Notes: generated from the letters alone by a model not told the origin. A stretch of DNA of 64,000 nucleotides from QQUJ01 sp050287605 (GCA_050287605.1 JBNKCG010000082.1:1-64000), one strand, 5' to 3'. Positions 31,080 through 42,139 are shown, numbered from the stretch's first letter. Translations and numbers: made by a program.

Positions 31080-32234
31080 TCACTCGCCGCGCGGGGCCAG
31101 CACCAACCCTGCGGCGCCAACGTGCAGCGCGCTGCGTCCGGCCAGCCAGTGGCGCAGCGTGTTGCCCGCCAGTTCGCCGCGCCAGCCGTGCAGTACGGGT
31201 ACCTCATCGTCGCCGCGCAGCAATGCCTCCAAATCGCTGCGCGATGCCAGCGATCCGGCGCTTACCCCTGCCTGGGCCGCGCACAGGCGCAGTAGTGCCA
31301 TCAGCGTATCCACCACCGCGCCCTCCGCTTCGCTGAGCGGTGCGATACGCGGCAGCTGCGGCCACTGCTCGCGCGGTGCGGCACCGGCGCTGGCGATGAG
31401 CGCAAGCAGGGTGGTGCCGTCGCGCTCCTGCGTGCCCTGTTCCAGGCCGCGCATGCGACTCAGCGCGACACGGTCGGACGGGCGCTGTCGCGCTAGGTCG
31501 AGTAGCACTTCGTCGCGCAGTATCCAGCGGCGCGGACGGTTGCGTTGCCGCGCCTGGGTCTCGCGCCAGGCGGCGAGATCCTGCAGCACCTTGAGCTGTA
31601 CGCCCTTGAGTTTGCCCACGCCCTTGATGCGACGCCACTGCGCCTCGGGCGGGTTGGCGTAGGTGGCGGGATCGGCCAGGGTGGCGAAATCCTCCGCCAG
31701 CCAGCCCAGGCGCCCCTGGGACTCCAGTTGTCGGTAGAGCTTGTCGAAAGCCTCCACCAAGTAGATGACGTCGTCCGCGGCGTAGCGGATCTGCTCGTCG
31801 TTGAGCGGGCGGCGGCTCCAGTCGGTGCGCGAGTGGCTCTTCGCCAACGAGACGCCGAGCAGCTTCTCGACCAGGGCGGCGTAACCGATCTGTTCGCCGA
31901 GACCCGCCAGCGTCGCGGCGATCTGGGTATCGAAAATCGGGGCGGGCACGCGGCCGTCGATGTCGTAGAAGAGCTCCAGATCCTGGCGCGCCGCGTGCAA
32001 CACCTTGAGGCAGCGGGGGTCGTGCAGCAGTGACAGCAGCGGCGAGAGATCGTCGATGGCCAGCGGGTCGATGCAGGCGACCGCATCGCGGGTGGCCACC
32101 TGAATCAGGCATAGTTCGGCGAAATAGCTGCGCTCGCGCAGGAATTCGGTGTCGAGCGCGATCCACTCCGCCCCTTCCAACCGGGTGCAGAACGTCTTCA
32201 ACTGCTCATGGGTGCTGATAAACTCGGAGGTCAT
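31080..32234 (-). CDS. rnd: Ribonuclease D
   Basis: A 384-residue 3'-to-5' exoribonuclease of tRNA maturation. The DEDD exonuclease domain starts with EWIALDTEFLRERSYFAELCLIQVA and continues with DTQIAATLAG and IRYAADDVIYL. HRDC domains follow (QRNRPRRWILRDEVLLDLARQ). The length matches E. coli RNase D. I start at 32234 (MTSEFISTHEQL). The gene is followed closely by the phospholipase D gene and is divergent from a small membrane protein. Confidence 0.96.
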   Translation of the reverse strand: MTSEFISTHEQLKTFCTRLEGAEWIALDTEFLRERSYFAELCLIQVATRDAVACIDPLAIDDLSPLLSLLHDPRCLKVLHAARQDLELFYDIDGRVPAPIFDTQIAATLAGLGEQIGYAALVEKLLGVSLAKSHSRTDWSRRPLNDEQIRYAADDVIYLVEAFDKLYRQLESQGRLGWLAEDFATLADPATYANPPEAQWRRIKGVGKLKGVQLKVLQDLAAWRETQARQRNRPRRWILRDEVLLDLARQRPSDRVALSRMRGLEQGTQERDGTTLLALIASAGAAPREQWPQLPRIAPLSEAEGAVVDTLMALLRLCAAQAGVSAGSLASRSDLEALLRGDDEVPVLHGWRGELAGNTLRHWLAGRSALHVGAAGLVLAPRGE

Positions 32235-32334
32235 TTTTGATTTCGCTGATTCGCTGCGGGGATGGCGTGTATTATCCCCGCTCGATAGCGTCGGTGATAC
32301 GGTACCGACGTTCAAATTCGGGACCCGCAGAATC

Positions 32335-32856
32335 GTGATTCAACTCTTGCGCCTGTTTTTCGACGTCTGCCTGTTGCGCCGCGGACCGCAGGACGTACCG
32401 GCGTCGCAGTGGTTGCTGCGCACCACCGTGGCCTGTTATCTGGCCGTCGGCGTGGTGCTGCTGACCCTCGGCGGCGACGCGCTGTGGCGCAGCACCGTTG
32501 CGGCGGCGATCGATTTCGCGCTGCTTGCCGGCATCACCTGGGGCGCGCTCGGTTGGCGGCACCTGCAGGTGCGTTTCCCCCAGACCCTGACGACGTTGGC
32601 GGGGGCCGGCGTGGTGATCTACCTCGTTGAGCTGCCGGTGGTGTACTGGCTTCACGTCAGCGCCGGGGACGGCGGGCGTCCCGACCCGCTCGCGGCGCTG
32701 CTGTGGTTTGTGCTGTTGCTGTGGAGCCTGTCGGTGATGGGGCATGTGCTGCGCCACGCGCTGCGCGGCACGTTTGCGCTGGGCATGCTGTTCTCGGTGG
32801 GCTATTTCGCGATCGAGACGGTGTTGTTCGATCTGCTGTTCCCGAGGGCGGGCTGA
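32335..32856 (+). CDS. Small polytopic inner-membrane protein
   Basis: A 173-residue protein with about five hydrophobic segments (for example TVACYLAVGVVLLTLGG, IDFALLAGITWGALGW, AALLWFVLLLWSLSVMGHVL). No known catalytic motif is visible. The GTG start at 32335 begins a conserved-looking amphipathic segment (IQLLRLFFDVCLLRRGPQDVPAS). The frame upstream covers the rnd promoter and is unlikely coding. Its stop overlaps the mpl start (TGATG), so it is translationally coupled to mpl. The role is unknown. Confidence 0.7.
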   Translation: MIQLLRLFFDVCLLRRGPQDVPASQWLLRTTVACYLAVGVVLLTLGGDALWRSTVAAAIDFALLAGITWGALGWRHLQVRFPQTLTTLAGAGVVIYLVELPVVYWLHVSAGDGGRPDPLAALLWFVLLLWSLSVMGHVLRHALRGTFALGMLFSVGYFAIETVLFDLLFPRAG

Positions 32857-34223
32857 TGCATCTGCATATCCTCGGCGTGTGCGGTACCTTCATGGGGGGG
32901 CTCGCACTGCTGGCGCGCGAATTGGGGCATACGGTGACCGGCCAGGATGCCGGCGTCTACCCGCCCATGAGCGATCAGCTGGCGGCAGCAGGCATCGCGC
33001 TTTACGAAGGCTACGATCCCGCGCCGTTGCAGTCCGGCCCCGATTGCGTGGTGATCGGCAACGCGCTATCGCGCGGCAATCCGGCGGTGGAGTACGTGCT
33101 GGAGCGCGGGTTGCCATACACCTCGGGGCCGCAATGGCTGGCCGACCATCTACTGCCGGGGCGCTGGGTCATCGGCGTGGCGGGTACCCATGGCAAGACC
33201 ACCACCGCCGGCATGGTGGCGTGGATACTGGAGTACGCGCAGCTCAAGCCCGGCTTTCTGATCGGTGGTGTGCCGGGCAATTTCGGTGTCTCGGCGCGTC
33301 TTGGCGACGCGCCGTTCTTCGTGGTGGAGGCGGACGAGTACGACACGGCATTCTTCGACAAGCGTTCCAAGTTCGTCCACTACCGGCCGCGCACCGCGGT
33401 GCTCAACAACCTCGAATTCGACCACGCCGACATCTTTCCCGACCTGGCGGCCATCCAGCGCCAGTTCCACCATTTGGTGCGCACCGTGCCGGGCAACGGT
33501 CTGCTGGTGACGCCGGCGGACGATGCCGCGTTGGACGCGGTGCTCGCGCAGGGCTGCTGGACGCCGCGCGAAACCTTTCAGAACCGCGATGCGGGTGCGG
33601 CCACCTGGGAGGCGCATGCGCGGGTTGCCGATGCCAGCCGCTTCGAAGTGGTGTGCGACGGCGTCGGCGTGGGCGAGGTGACGTGGGGGCTGGCCGGCCG
33701 CCACAACGTGGCCAACGCGCTGGCGGCGCTGGCAGCGGCGCGCCACGCCGGTGTGCCGGCGGCGGTGGGGGTGCAGGCGCTGTGCGAATTCCGCAATGCC
33801 AAGCGCCGCCTGGAAAAACGCGGCGAGGTGGGCGGTGTGACCGTCTACGACGACTTCGCCCACCATCCCACGGCTATCGCCGCCACGCTGTCCGCACTGC
33901 GTGGGCGGGTGGGTGCGGCGCGCATTGTCGCGGTGCTGGAGCCGCGCTCCAACACCATGCGCCTGGGCGTGCACCGCGACACCCTGGCCGATGCGCTGTC
34001 CGGGGCCGATACCGTCCTGCTGTTCGAGCCGGAGGGGCTCGATTGGGATCTGGGGGCGGTGGCTCGTGCCATCGGTCCGCAGGCGCAGGTGTATGCGTCC
34101 GTGGATGTCATCGTGCAGGCGCTGGCCGCGTCGGCGCACGCAGGCGATCAGGTATTGGTCATGAGCAACGGCGCTTTCGGCGGGATTCACGGCAAACTGC
34201 TGGCGGCGCTGGAGGGGCGCTGA
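32856..34223 (+). CDS. mpl: UDP-N-acetylmuramate:L-Ala-gamma-D-Glu-meso-DAP ligase
   Basis: A 455-residue Mur-ligase family enzyme that attaches recycled tripeptide to UDP-MurNAc in murein recycling. The N-terminus MHLHILGVCGTFMGGLALLA is diagnostic for Mpl. The ATP loop is GVAGTHGKTTTAGM, and the Mur-ligase signatures NLEFDHADIFPDL and DDFAHHPTAI are intact. The start at 32856 overlaps the stop of the membrane protein. The length matches the family. Confidence 0.97.
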   Translation: MHLHILGVCGTFMGGLALLARELGHTVTGQDAGVYPPMSDQLAAAGIALYEGYDPAPLQSGPDCVVIGNALSRGNPAVEYVLERGLPYTSGPQWLADHLLPGRWVIGVAGTHGKTTTAGMVAWILEYAQLKPGFLIGGVPGNFGVSARLGDAPFFVVEADEYDTAFFDKRSKFVHYRPRTAVLNNLEFDHADIFPDLAAIQRQFHHLVRTVPGNGLLVTPADDAALDAVLAQGCWTPRETFQNRDAGAATWEAHARVADASRFEVVCDGVGVGEVTWGLAGRHNVANALAALAAARHAGVPAAVGVQALCEFRNAKRRLEKRGEVGGVTVYDDFAHHPTAIAATLSALRGRVGAARIVAVLEPRSNTMRLGVHRDTLADALSGADTVLLFEPEGLDWDLGAVARAIGPQAQVYASVDVIVQALAASAHAGDQVLVMSNGAFGGIHGKLLAALEGR

Positions 34224-34410
34224 GTTTTCTTGTGGCCAAGGCGGTACGCGGTCGGCTTGGCCGGCAGCGACAGGGGCGCGGCGTTCCGTTATGGTCTAGG
34301 CTAGGAGTGTATTGCCAGCTGTCATATAGCGATAACGAAACAACTACATAATAGTCGTTTGGGTCCGGCCATCCGGATCGAAAATTCCATCCAACGAAAG
34401 GAGTCCCCCG

Positions 34411-35481
34411 ATGCATCGTTCCCATGCGCTGGTTGCTGCGGCGGCGCTGTTCGCGTTGTCGTTGAGTTCGGCCCAGGCCGAGACGCTGCGGCTGCTCACC
34501 TGGGGCGGCTACGCGCCCGACGACGTGGTTGCCGAGTTCGAGAAGGAGACCGGTATCAAGGTGCAGGTCACCAAGTCCAACAACGAGGACATGATCTCCA
34601 AGCTGCGCGCCACCGGCGGCTCCGGTTTCGATCTGGCGCAGCCCAGCCAGGACCGTATCGTCGGTGCGCAGACCGATTACAACATTTACAAACCCATGGA
34701 CCTGTCGAAGATCGACAGTGCGCTGTTCATCCCGTCGATGATGGATGCCACGCGCAAGAACACCACCTTCAAGGGCAAGGTGTACGGTGTGCCGCATATC
34801 TGGGGTACCAGCGGCCTGGTGCTGGACCGCTCCAAGGCGGGCGATGTTCGCGACTACACCGATCTGTGCAACCCGGCGCTGGCCGGCAAGGTCTCGTACC
34901 GGCTCAAGCGCCCGACGCTGATCGGCTTCGCCTTCGCCATGGGCATGGATCCTTTCGCCGCCTACGGTGATAAGTCCGAGTACCAGAAGATCCTCGACAA
35001 GGTGGAGGCCAAGCTGGTGGACTGCAAGAGCAACGTGCGCGTCTACTGGACCGGCGGCGATGCGTTGCTCAATCTGCTGCGCTCCGGCGAGGTGGTGGCC
35101 GCCATGGCGTGGGATACCGGCGGCTGGAAGCTCAACAAGGAGAACGCCAACGTCAGCTTCGTCGCACCCAAGTCGGGGGCGCTGGGCTGGATCGACACCT
35201 TTGCACTGCCGCGCAAGACCAAGGCCGAATCGGCGGCCTACAAGTGGATCAACTTCGTGATGCGTCCGCAGATTGCCGCACGCATTACGGCGTCCGCCGG
35301 CAATTTCACCGCCTCGAAGGGCGCCGACGAGTACGTGGAAGCGGAACTGAAGAAGCAGTTCAAGGCGAGCTTCCCGCCGGCGGCCATCGATAACATCAAG
35401 TGGTATCCCACCGTCCCGGCCGGTCTGGAGGAGATGGAGGGCAAGACCCTGGATCGCGTCAAGGCGGCCAAATCCGGCTGA
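34411..35481 (+). CDS. Periplasmic polyamine-type substrate-binding protein (PotD/PotF family)
   Basis: A 356-residue exported binding protein, first gene of a complete ABC operon. The signal peptide (ALVAAAALFALSLSSAQA) precedes ETLRLLTWGGYAPDDVVAEFEKETG, typical of PotD/PotF. GVPHIWGTSGLVLD and VYWTGGDALLNLLRSGEVVAAMAWD are also typical. Acidic and aromatic residues that bind polyamines appear in several of these segments, but related proteins bind other amines, so spermidine/putrescine is a likely rather than proven ligand. A strong AAGGAG precedes the ATG. A long hairpin separates it from the ATPase gene. Confidence 0.92.
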   Translation: MHRSHALVAAAALFALSLSSAQAETLRLLTWGGYAPDDVVAEFEKETGIKVQVTKSNNEDMISKLRATGGSGFDLAQPSQDRIVGAQTDYNIYKPMDLSKIDSALFIPSMMDATRKNTTFKGKVYGVPHIWGTSGLVLDRSKAGDVRDYTDLCNPALAGKVSYRLKRPTLIGFAFAMGMDPFAAYGDKSEYQKILDKVEAKLVDCKSNVRVYWTGGDALLNLLRSGEVVAAMAWDTGGWKLNKENANVSFVAPKSGALGWIDTFALPRKTKAESAAYKWINFVMRPQIAARITASAGNFTASKGADEYVEAELKKQFKASFPPAAIDNIKWYPTVPAGLEEMEGKTLDRVKAAKSG

Positions 35482-35494
35482 TCCGCGTGCCCAA

Positions 35495-35525
35495 GATGCC
35501 GCCGGTCGCCGCGACCGGCGGCATC
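35495..35525 (+). promoter_or_regulatory. Intercistronic hairpin after the binding-protein gene
   Basis: A 14-base perfect stem (GATGCCGCCGGTCG / CGACCGGCGGCATC) with a three-base loop lies 13 bases after the binding-protein stop, followed only by CCTTTCTCT. Such hairpins commonly protect the upstream message or partly terminate, giving more binding protein than permease. Confidence 0.75.
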
Positions 35526-35572
35526 CCTTTCTCTAGTCCTTTGCCTCATCGCGTTTAACGGGAGTGTTGCCC

Positions 35573-36696
<1,124 letters not shown>

Positions 36697-36700
<4 letters not shown>

Positions 36701-37554
36701 AGTCGCACACCCGCGTCGGTTTTTTCCTGCTGCTGGCGCCGTTGGCGCTGTGGCTGACGCTGCTCATCATCATCCCGCACCTGGACATGCTGGCGATCTC
36801 GCTGCGCGAGAAGGTGGCGCCGCGCGAATACGCCTTCAGCTTCGCCAACTACCTGGCGTTTTTCAGCGAGCCGCTCTACTGGAACACCTTCGTGCGCACC
36901 GCAGTGATGTCCATCACCGCCACCGCGCTCACGCTGCTGATCTCCTTCCCTATCGCCTACTACATCGCCAAGGTGCTGCGCGGACGCGCCAAGCGGCTGC
37001 TGTTTCTGCTCTGCCTGATTCCCTTCTGGGTGAGCGAGCTGGTGCGCACCTACGGCTGGATGATCCTGTTGCGCGAGACCGGCGTGGTCAGCCGCGTCCT
37101 GGTGTGGCTTGGGGTGATCGACCAGCCGGTGGAGATGCTTTACAACGACGTCGCCATCATGGTGGGGTTGATCTACACCTCGCTGCTGTTCATGGTGGTG
37201 CCGCTGGTCACCACCTTGGATAGCCTCGACGACAGCCTCATCGAGGCGAGCTATGACCTGGGCGGCAACGGCTGGACCACGCTGCGCGAGATCGTCATCC
37301 CCCACGCCATGCCGGGCATCGTCTCCGGCTGCATCGTGGTGTTCATGCTGACGCTGGGCAATTACCTCACCCCCAACCTGTTGGGCGGCAAGGACAGTCT
37401 GTGGTTTACAGAGCAGATCTACACCCAGTTCATCACCCGCTTCAATTGGGAGCTGGGATCGGCGTTCGGCTTCCTGCTGCTGGTGCTGTCGTCGATCATC
37501 GTTTTCGGTGGCCTGAAACTTACCCGTCAGACGCTCAGCGAGACGATGAGATGA
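36697..37554 (+). CDS. ABC transporter permease, PotB-like
   Basis: A 285-residue inner-membrane permease with about six membrane helices. The first is FFLLLAPLALWLTLLIIIP. The EAA coupling motif reads EASYDLGGNGWTTLREIVIP, in the usual place before the last helices. It is coupled by four-base overlaps to the ATPase upstream and to the second permease downstream (37551-37554), consistent with equal subunit amounts. Confidence 0.95.
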
Positions 37555-38408
37555 TCCCGTCGTTACCGCAGCCGCGTTTTCATCGTGTCGCTTATCAAGC
37601 GTATGTGGCGATCTTTTTCATCTACCTGGTGGCACCTCTGCTGGTGGTGGCGTTGTTCGCTTTCAACGACTCGCTGTTTCCGTCGCTGCCCTGGAACGGA
37701 TTTACGCTGGATTGGTTTACGGGTGCTCAGCAGCCGCGGCTGGGGGTGCTGAACGACGAACCGTTGCTGGAGAGTATCGGTACCTCGGCGTGGGTGGCGC
37801 TGTGGGTGACGTTGCTGTCGCTGCTGGTGGGGACCTGTAACGCATTTCTCTTCGAACGCGAGCGGTTTCCGCTACGCAATCTGCTCTACATGCTGATGCT
37901 CACTCCGTTGGTGATTCCCGGCGTGATTCTCGGCATCTCCATCCTGGTCTTCTCCAACTCGCTGGTCAACGGTATCGAAACGGCGTTCGGTATCGAGATT
38001 GAAACGCTGCGCCCCGGCCTGACGCTGGTAATCCTGGGCCAGTTCTCCTTTATCACCACCATAGCCACCCTGGTCATCTCAGCACGCCTGCGCAAGTTCG
38101 ACCTCAGCCTGGAGGAGGCGGCCATGAACCTGGGTGCCACCAAGCTGACGGCGGTACTGACCATCACCATCCCCTACCTGGGGCCTGCACTGCTGGGGGC
38201 GGGGATAGTCGCGTTTCTCATGTCGTTCGAGAACTTCAACACCACCTTGATGTTGGTGGGGTCCGATGCGCCGTTGACCATTACCATGTTCGACCGCTTG
38301 CGCGAAGGCTCCACTCCGGCGCTCAACGCGGTGTCGCTGCTGCTGATGATGGCGTCCGGGGGGTTGGCATTGTTGAGTGTGGCGGTGCAGCGGGACAAGA
38401 CGGGATAA
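37551..38408 (+). CDS. ABC transporter permease, PotC-like
   Basis: A 285-residue permease, the second membrane subunit. It has about six helices, starting with AIFFIYLVAPLLVVALFAF and the FND motif typical of PotC. The EAA motif is EEAAMNLGATKLTAVLTITIP. It starts inside the potB-like gene's stop. It is the last gene of the operon; no clear terminator follows in the 490-bp gap. Confidence 0.95.
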   Translation: MIPSLPQPRFHRVAYQAYVAIFFIYLVAPLLVVALFAFNDSLFPSLPWNGFTLDWFTGAQQPRLGVLNDEPLLESIGTSAWVALWVTLLSLLVGTCNAFLFERERFPLRNLLYMLMLTPLVIPGVILGISILVFSNSLVNGIETAFGIEIETLRPGLTLVILGQFSFITTIATLVISARLRKFDLSLEEAAMNLGATKLTAVLTITIPYLGPALLGAGIVAFLMSFENFNTTLMLVGSDAPLTITMFDRLREGSTPALNAVSLLLMMASGGLALLSVAVQRDKTG

Positions 38409-38900
38409 CGTTCCCGCGTTCCCTGGTTTCGTCATACCGGCCGAGGTCTATGGAGAAGTAGCTCGCGGGGCATCGCACGAACCAGAGCCAAGGCCCGCGT
38501 ACGCAGTATTTTCTGTCTAGTACGGCGAAGACGCCCGTTTGTGGAAAGCGGGAGTCGGCGCTTGCCCATAGCTGTCGGTCAGTCAACCCAGGCGAAGGCC
38601 CCTGTCCAAATCGGATGCGTACCGGGCGTGCCGGATGCGGTGCAGAGACAATGCCATGCCATTAATAGGGTTTCTCAATATTCCGACTTTATCGCCGATA
38701 ACTAATGTGATGTATTCCGCAAACTCGAGGTGCCCCTGGGGCGTTCTTGATCTGGTATAGGGTGCCTCAGGTGCGGGGGTCCGCACCAGCGAGCCGTCAC
38801 TGCGGTGTAACAAGGAGCACGAAATGGCAGCTGGTGGGGGGCATGCGCGCGTACCTAGTGTGCGCGTCGAGGTGTGAGCGCGGGCTTGGGAAGCTGAGAC
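38409..38900. other. Intergenic region, 492 bp, at the edge of the AT-richer islet
   Basis: The GC content falls by eye from about 38650 onward (for example 38660-38720). Short open frames on both strands have no start signals or recognisable content. Neither a repeat nor a tRNA end is visible at this boundary. Confidence 0.4.
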
Positions 38901-40931
38901 ATGGACAACGTATCTCCAACCACGGAGCGGGAGCTGCCGGTCGTTGGTGCAGAGCCGCGCGCACTAGCTCCGAAAATCCGCTTGGAGCAGATCCGGCTGC
39001 TCTACAGTCAAGGGCGATTCGCCCTAGGAAGTTCCATCGCGGTGGCTTGCATTTCGCTGTGGGTGCTCTGGCCAGCGACGGAGCATCGATTGCTGCTCTA
39101 TTGGTTCGGTGGCATAGTTGCGACGTCGGTCGTGCGCATGCCCTTGCTGCTCCCATCCCTGCGTGATCGGTTTACACCGGATAAAGCTCTGCGCTGGGGC
39201 ATACTTTATGCTTCGGGCGCGTTTCTTGGCGGCACAGCATGGGGGATGTTGGCGCTGCTATGGGAGCCAACGTGGGCGATACCGCATCAAGTATTTGTGT
39301 TTATTGTTCTTGCTGGCCTAACCGCGGGTGCAATATCGACGAATGCTGCATGGATGATCTCCTACACCTGTTTCACCATTACAACGCTGTCGCCACTAAT
39401 TCTCGTATTGCTTGTCCAGCCGGATGCGGTAACCAAAGAAACTGGAGCCCTCGTAGCCGTCTATTGCTGCCTAATACTTGTGATCGCACGGCGCTACGAA
39501 ACGAATTTGCGTGATTCGCTCAAACTCCGTTTCGAAAATATCGGCCTCATGAACGGGGTCTCGCATGCGAATCGCGCGCTACGCGATGAAATAGAAGTGC
39601 GCAAGGAGGCGCAAACAAAGCTTCAGCAGCTCAACGAAACTCTGGAAGGGCGCGTAAAAGAGCGTACCCAGGCGCTCACTGAAAGCGAGAAACTGTTCCG
39701 TACCATTACTTCTTCGGCCAGTGAAGCGATCATTATGACCGACGACAATGCGGAAATCGTCTACTGGAATAAGGCCGCAGAGAACATTTTTGGCTACTCC
39801 GTAGCCGATGCCGTCGGCAGAAATGCCCATCAATTACTTGCTCCCTCGCGATATCAACCGGCATACCAAGACGGATACGCGCATTTTTCACAAACGGGCA
39901 AGGGCGCGATGATAGGCAAGACGGTGGAACTGGAAGCGACTCGAAGTGACGGCAACGAATTTCCCATCGAGCTCTCCGTCTCCGCGGTGCGGCTTAACGA
40001 AAGATGGCACTCCATTGGCATTGTGCGAGATATCAGTGAACGCAAACGCGCACAGAAGGAGCAGCAAATGCTGGAGGTCCAGTTGAGGCATGCTCAAAAA
40101 CTGGAGGCCATTGGACAACTCGCGGCCGGAATTTCGCATGAAATTAACACGCCGGTTCAGTTTGTTAGTGACAACATCCGGTTCCTCTGTGAGGTGTTTG
40201 ACGACCTTGGGCGGCTTCTAATCGCCGGGGAACGAATTTTAGAAGCATCCACCAGACGCGAGTCTGTTTCCGAGCTGCTCGTTGAAGCCAGTATTGTTGC
40301 CAGGGAGATCGAGCTCGACTATTTGATGAGCGAAGTCCCTAAAACCCTGGATCAAACACTGGAGGGCGTGACTCGTATCAACCAGATTGTCCACGCCATG
40401 AAAGAGTTTTCTCACCCAGGAAGTGACGTTAAAACTCCCGCGAACATCAACAAAGCTATCGAGACGACTGTCCAAGTATCGCGCAACGAGTGGAAGTACT
40501 ACGCGGACTTGGTTACCGAACTGGAACCGAACCTACCAAACGTCCCCTGTTTGCCCGGGGAATTTAACCAAGTGCTTCTCAATGTCATAGTGAACGCTTC
40601 CCACGCTATCGCTGATGTGGTTCGCGGCGAATCTGGTGGCAAGGGGACGATTACGATTCGAACGCGTCGCGATGGCGCGTGGGTCGAAATCAGTATCAGC
40701 GACACCGGAACCGGCATTCCGCCGGAGATACGTACGCGGATCTTCGATCCCTTCTTTACTACCAAAGAAGTGGGTCGGGGTACGGGGCAGGGGCTCGCAA
40801 TCGCCTATTCGACAATAGTCGATAAGCACAACGGAACAATTCATGTCGACAGCGAAGTCGGTAAAGGGTCTACCTTTTACATACGGTTACCGCTTGACAC
40901 GACTTCCTCCGGCGATCGAAGGACGAAATGA
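38901..40931 (+). CDS. Membrane sensor histidine kinase with PAS domain
   Basis: A 676-residue kinase. An N-terminal membrane region (residues about 40-195) has about six helices and no periplasmic loop of size. A coiled coil (about 225-265) leads to a PAS domain (about 268-390, GYSVADAVGRNAHQLL). The phosphoacceptor box is AAGISHEINTPVQFVSDN with His413, the variant H box HEINTPxQ. The ATPase part has a long insert after the H helix, then NVIVNASHAI, DTGTGIPPE and GTGQGLAIAYS. It overlaps the REC-HDOD gene by four bases, so the pair is a likely two-component system. Codon use and base composition are AT-richer than the flanks. Confidence 0.92.
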   Translation: MDNVSPTTERELPVVGAEPRALAPKIRLEQIRLLYSQGRFALGSSIAVACISLWVLWPATEHRLLLYWFGGIVATSVVRMPLLLPSLRDRFTPDKALRWGILYASGAFLGGTAWGMLALLWEPTWAIPHQVFVFIVLAGLTAGAISTNAAWMISYTCFTITTLSPLILVLLVQPDAVTKETGALVAVYCCLILVIARRYETNLRDSLKLRFENIGLMNGVSHANRALRDEIEVRKEAQTKLQQLNETLEGRVKERTQALTESEKLFRTITSSASEAIIMTDDNAEIVYWNKAAENIFGYSVADAVGRNAHQLLAPSRYQPAYQDGYAHFSQTGKGAMIGKTVELEATRSDGNEFPIELSVSAVRLNERWHSIGIVRDISERKRAQKEQQMLEVQLRHAQKLEAIGQLAAGISHEINTPVQFVSDNIRFLCEVFDDLGRLLIAGERILEASTRRESVSELLVEASIVAREIELDYLMSEVPKTLDQTLEGVTRINQIVHAMKEFSHPGSDVKTPANINKAIETTVQVSRNEWKYYADLVTELEPNLPNVPCLPGEFNQVLLNVIVNASHAIADVVRGESGGKGTITIRTRRDGAWVEISISDTGTGIPPEIRTRIFDPFFTTKEVGRGTGQGLAIAYSTIVDKHNGTIHVDSEVGKGSTFYIRLPLDTTSSGDRRTK

Positions 40932-42139
40932 AGAGAAGAATTCTATTTGTTGATGACGAAGAATACGTTCTCACCGCTTTGAGTAGGTCGCTTCGACGGC
41001 ACCGAGTGGAATGGGAAATGACCTTCTGCTCGGACGCACGCCAGGCACTGGAACTTGTTGAGCGTGTATCCTTTGACGTGGTTGTAACAGACATTTACAT
41101 GCCGGAGGTAAACGGCATCAGATTCCTGAAGGGGTTGCAGGATCGCCACCCCGCTGCGGTACGCATCGCTCTGTCGGGGCGTATAGATGCAGATACTATT
41201 ATGAGTACCGCGGGACTGGTGCACCATTATCTGACTAAGCCCTGTGATTCGGCGATACTGGAGGCCACGCTGATTCGCGTGCTGAGGCTTCGGGAGCTTA
41301 TCGACGATGAGCCGCTTCGTGCGCTTGTCGGCGGGTTGCGCTCATTGCCGATCCTGCCAACGGTATACCATCAGCTCACAGAGCGCCTCGGCGCGAAGAG
41401 TACGACAATTCGCGAGTTGAGCGATATTGTCATAAGAGATCCTCCCTTGGCAGCCAAAACCCTTCAGCTCGTTAACTCGGTGTTTTATGGCCTACGCCGA
41501 CCGATTTCGGATCCGGTCGAGGCGCTTACCATGCTAGGTGTGGAAACATTGAGGGGGTTGGTTCTCACTATTGGCGTACTCTCTCAGCTCGACTCGAAAG
41601 CATTGGGCAGAGAATGGGCTTCACTACAGAGGCTCATGAATCACAGCATTGCAATGGCGGCCTTCGCAAAGAATATCGCCGCAACCGAGAGTTGCGGAAA
41701 GTCCATGCTTGAAGAAACCTTCATCGCTGCACTTTTGCATGATATAGGGATTCTGCTTCTCATTGAGAATTTCCCGGGTGAATATGCTGAGATCGAGAGC
41801 AAGATGCACGGAGACGAAACGCAACGCACCCCGTTGGAGCGCGAAATGTTCGGTGTCGACCATGGGGCGGTAGGTGGGTATCTCTTGGGGCTTTGGGGTT
41901 TGGCTGATCCGGTGGTTATGGCGGTCTCACATCATCATCAGCCGAGTATTGTGAAACCCTCAGAATTTTCCCCGCTCACCGCCGTTCATGTGGCTGAGAT
42001 GTTGATTGATCTTGACGTGCTGTCCCACCATCCTGGTGGGTGGGGTGGGGTCGACTTGGACTATATTAGTGAGCTGGGTTTGGAGCACAGGTTGGTGATT
42101 TGGTCGGAGCTTCGCAGTTCTCCGACAAAACCCCTATGA
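40928..42139 (+). CDS. Response regulator with HDOD domain
   Basis: A 403-residue regulator. The receiver domain (residues 1-120) has FVDDEE and the phosphoacceptor Asp55 in VVTDIYMPEVNG. The conserved Lys is in YLTKPCD. The HDOD domain (about 130-330) starts LPILPTVYHQL and includes RDPPLAAKTLQLVNSVFYG. A histidine series (ALLHDIGILLL; VSHHHQPS) keeps HD-like character. HDOD proteins usually act as signalling scaffolds rather than enzymes. It is coupled to the upstream kinase by ATGA and converges with the GGDEF-EAL gene. Confidence 0.93.
   Translation: MKRRILFVDDEEYVLTALSRSLRRHRVEWEMTFCSDARQALELVERVSFDVVVTDIYMPEVNGIRFLKGLQDRHPAAVRIALSGRIDADTIMSTAGLVHHYLTKPCDSAILEATLIRVLRLRELIDDEPLRALVGGLRSLPILPTVYHQLTERLGAKSTTIRELSDIVIRDPPLAAKTLQLVNSVFYGLRRPISDPVEALTMLGVETLRGLVLTIGVLSQLDSKALGREWASLQRLMNHSIAMAAFAKNIAATESCGKSMLEETFIAALLHDIGILLLIENFPGEYAEIESKMHGDETQRTPLEREMFGVDHGAVGGYLLGLWGLADPVVMAVSHHHQPSIVKPSEFSPLTAVHVAEMLIDLDVLSHHPGGWGGVDLDYISELGLEHRLVIWSELRSSPTKPL

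Noticed and set aside
34233..34262. Inverted repeat GGCCAAG / CTTGGCC after mpl as a terminator
   Set aside because: The loop is 15 bases long and no T tract follows; kept as unproven.
38583..38813. Small minus-strand frame in the gap before the islet
   Set aside because: No ribosome-binding site and no resemblance to a mobile-element or other protein that I could support.
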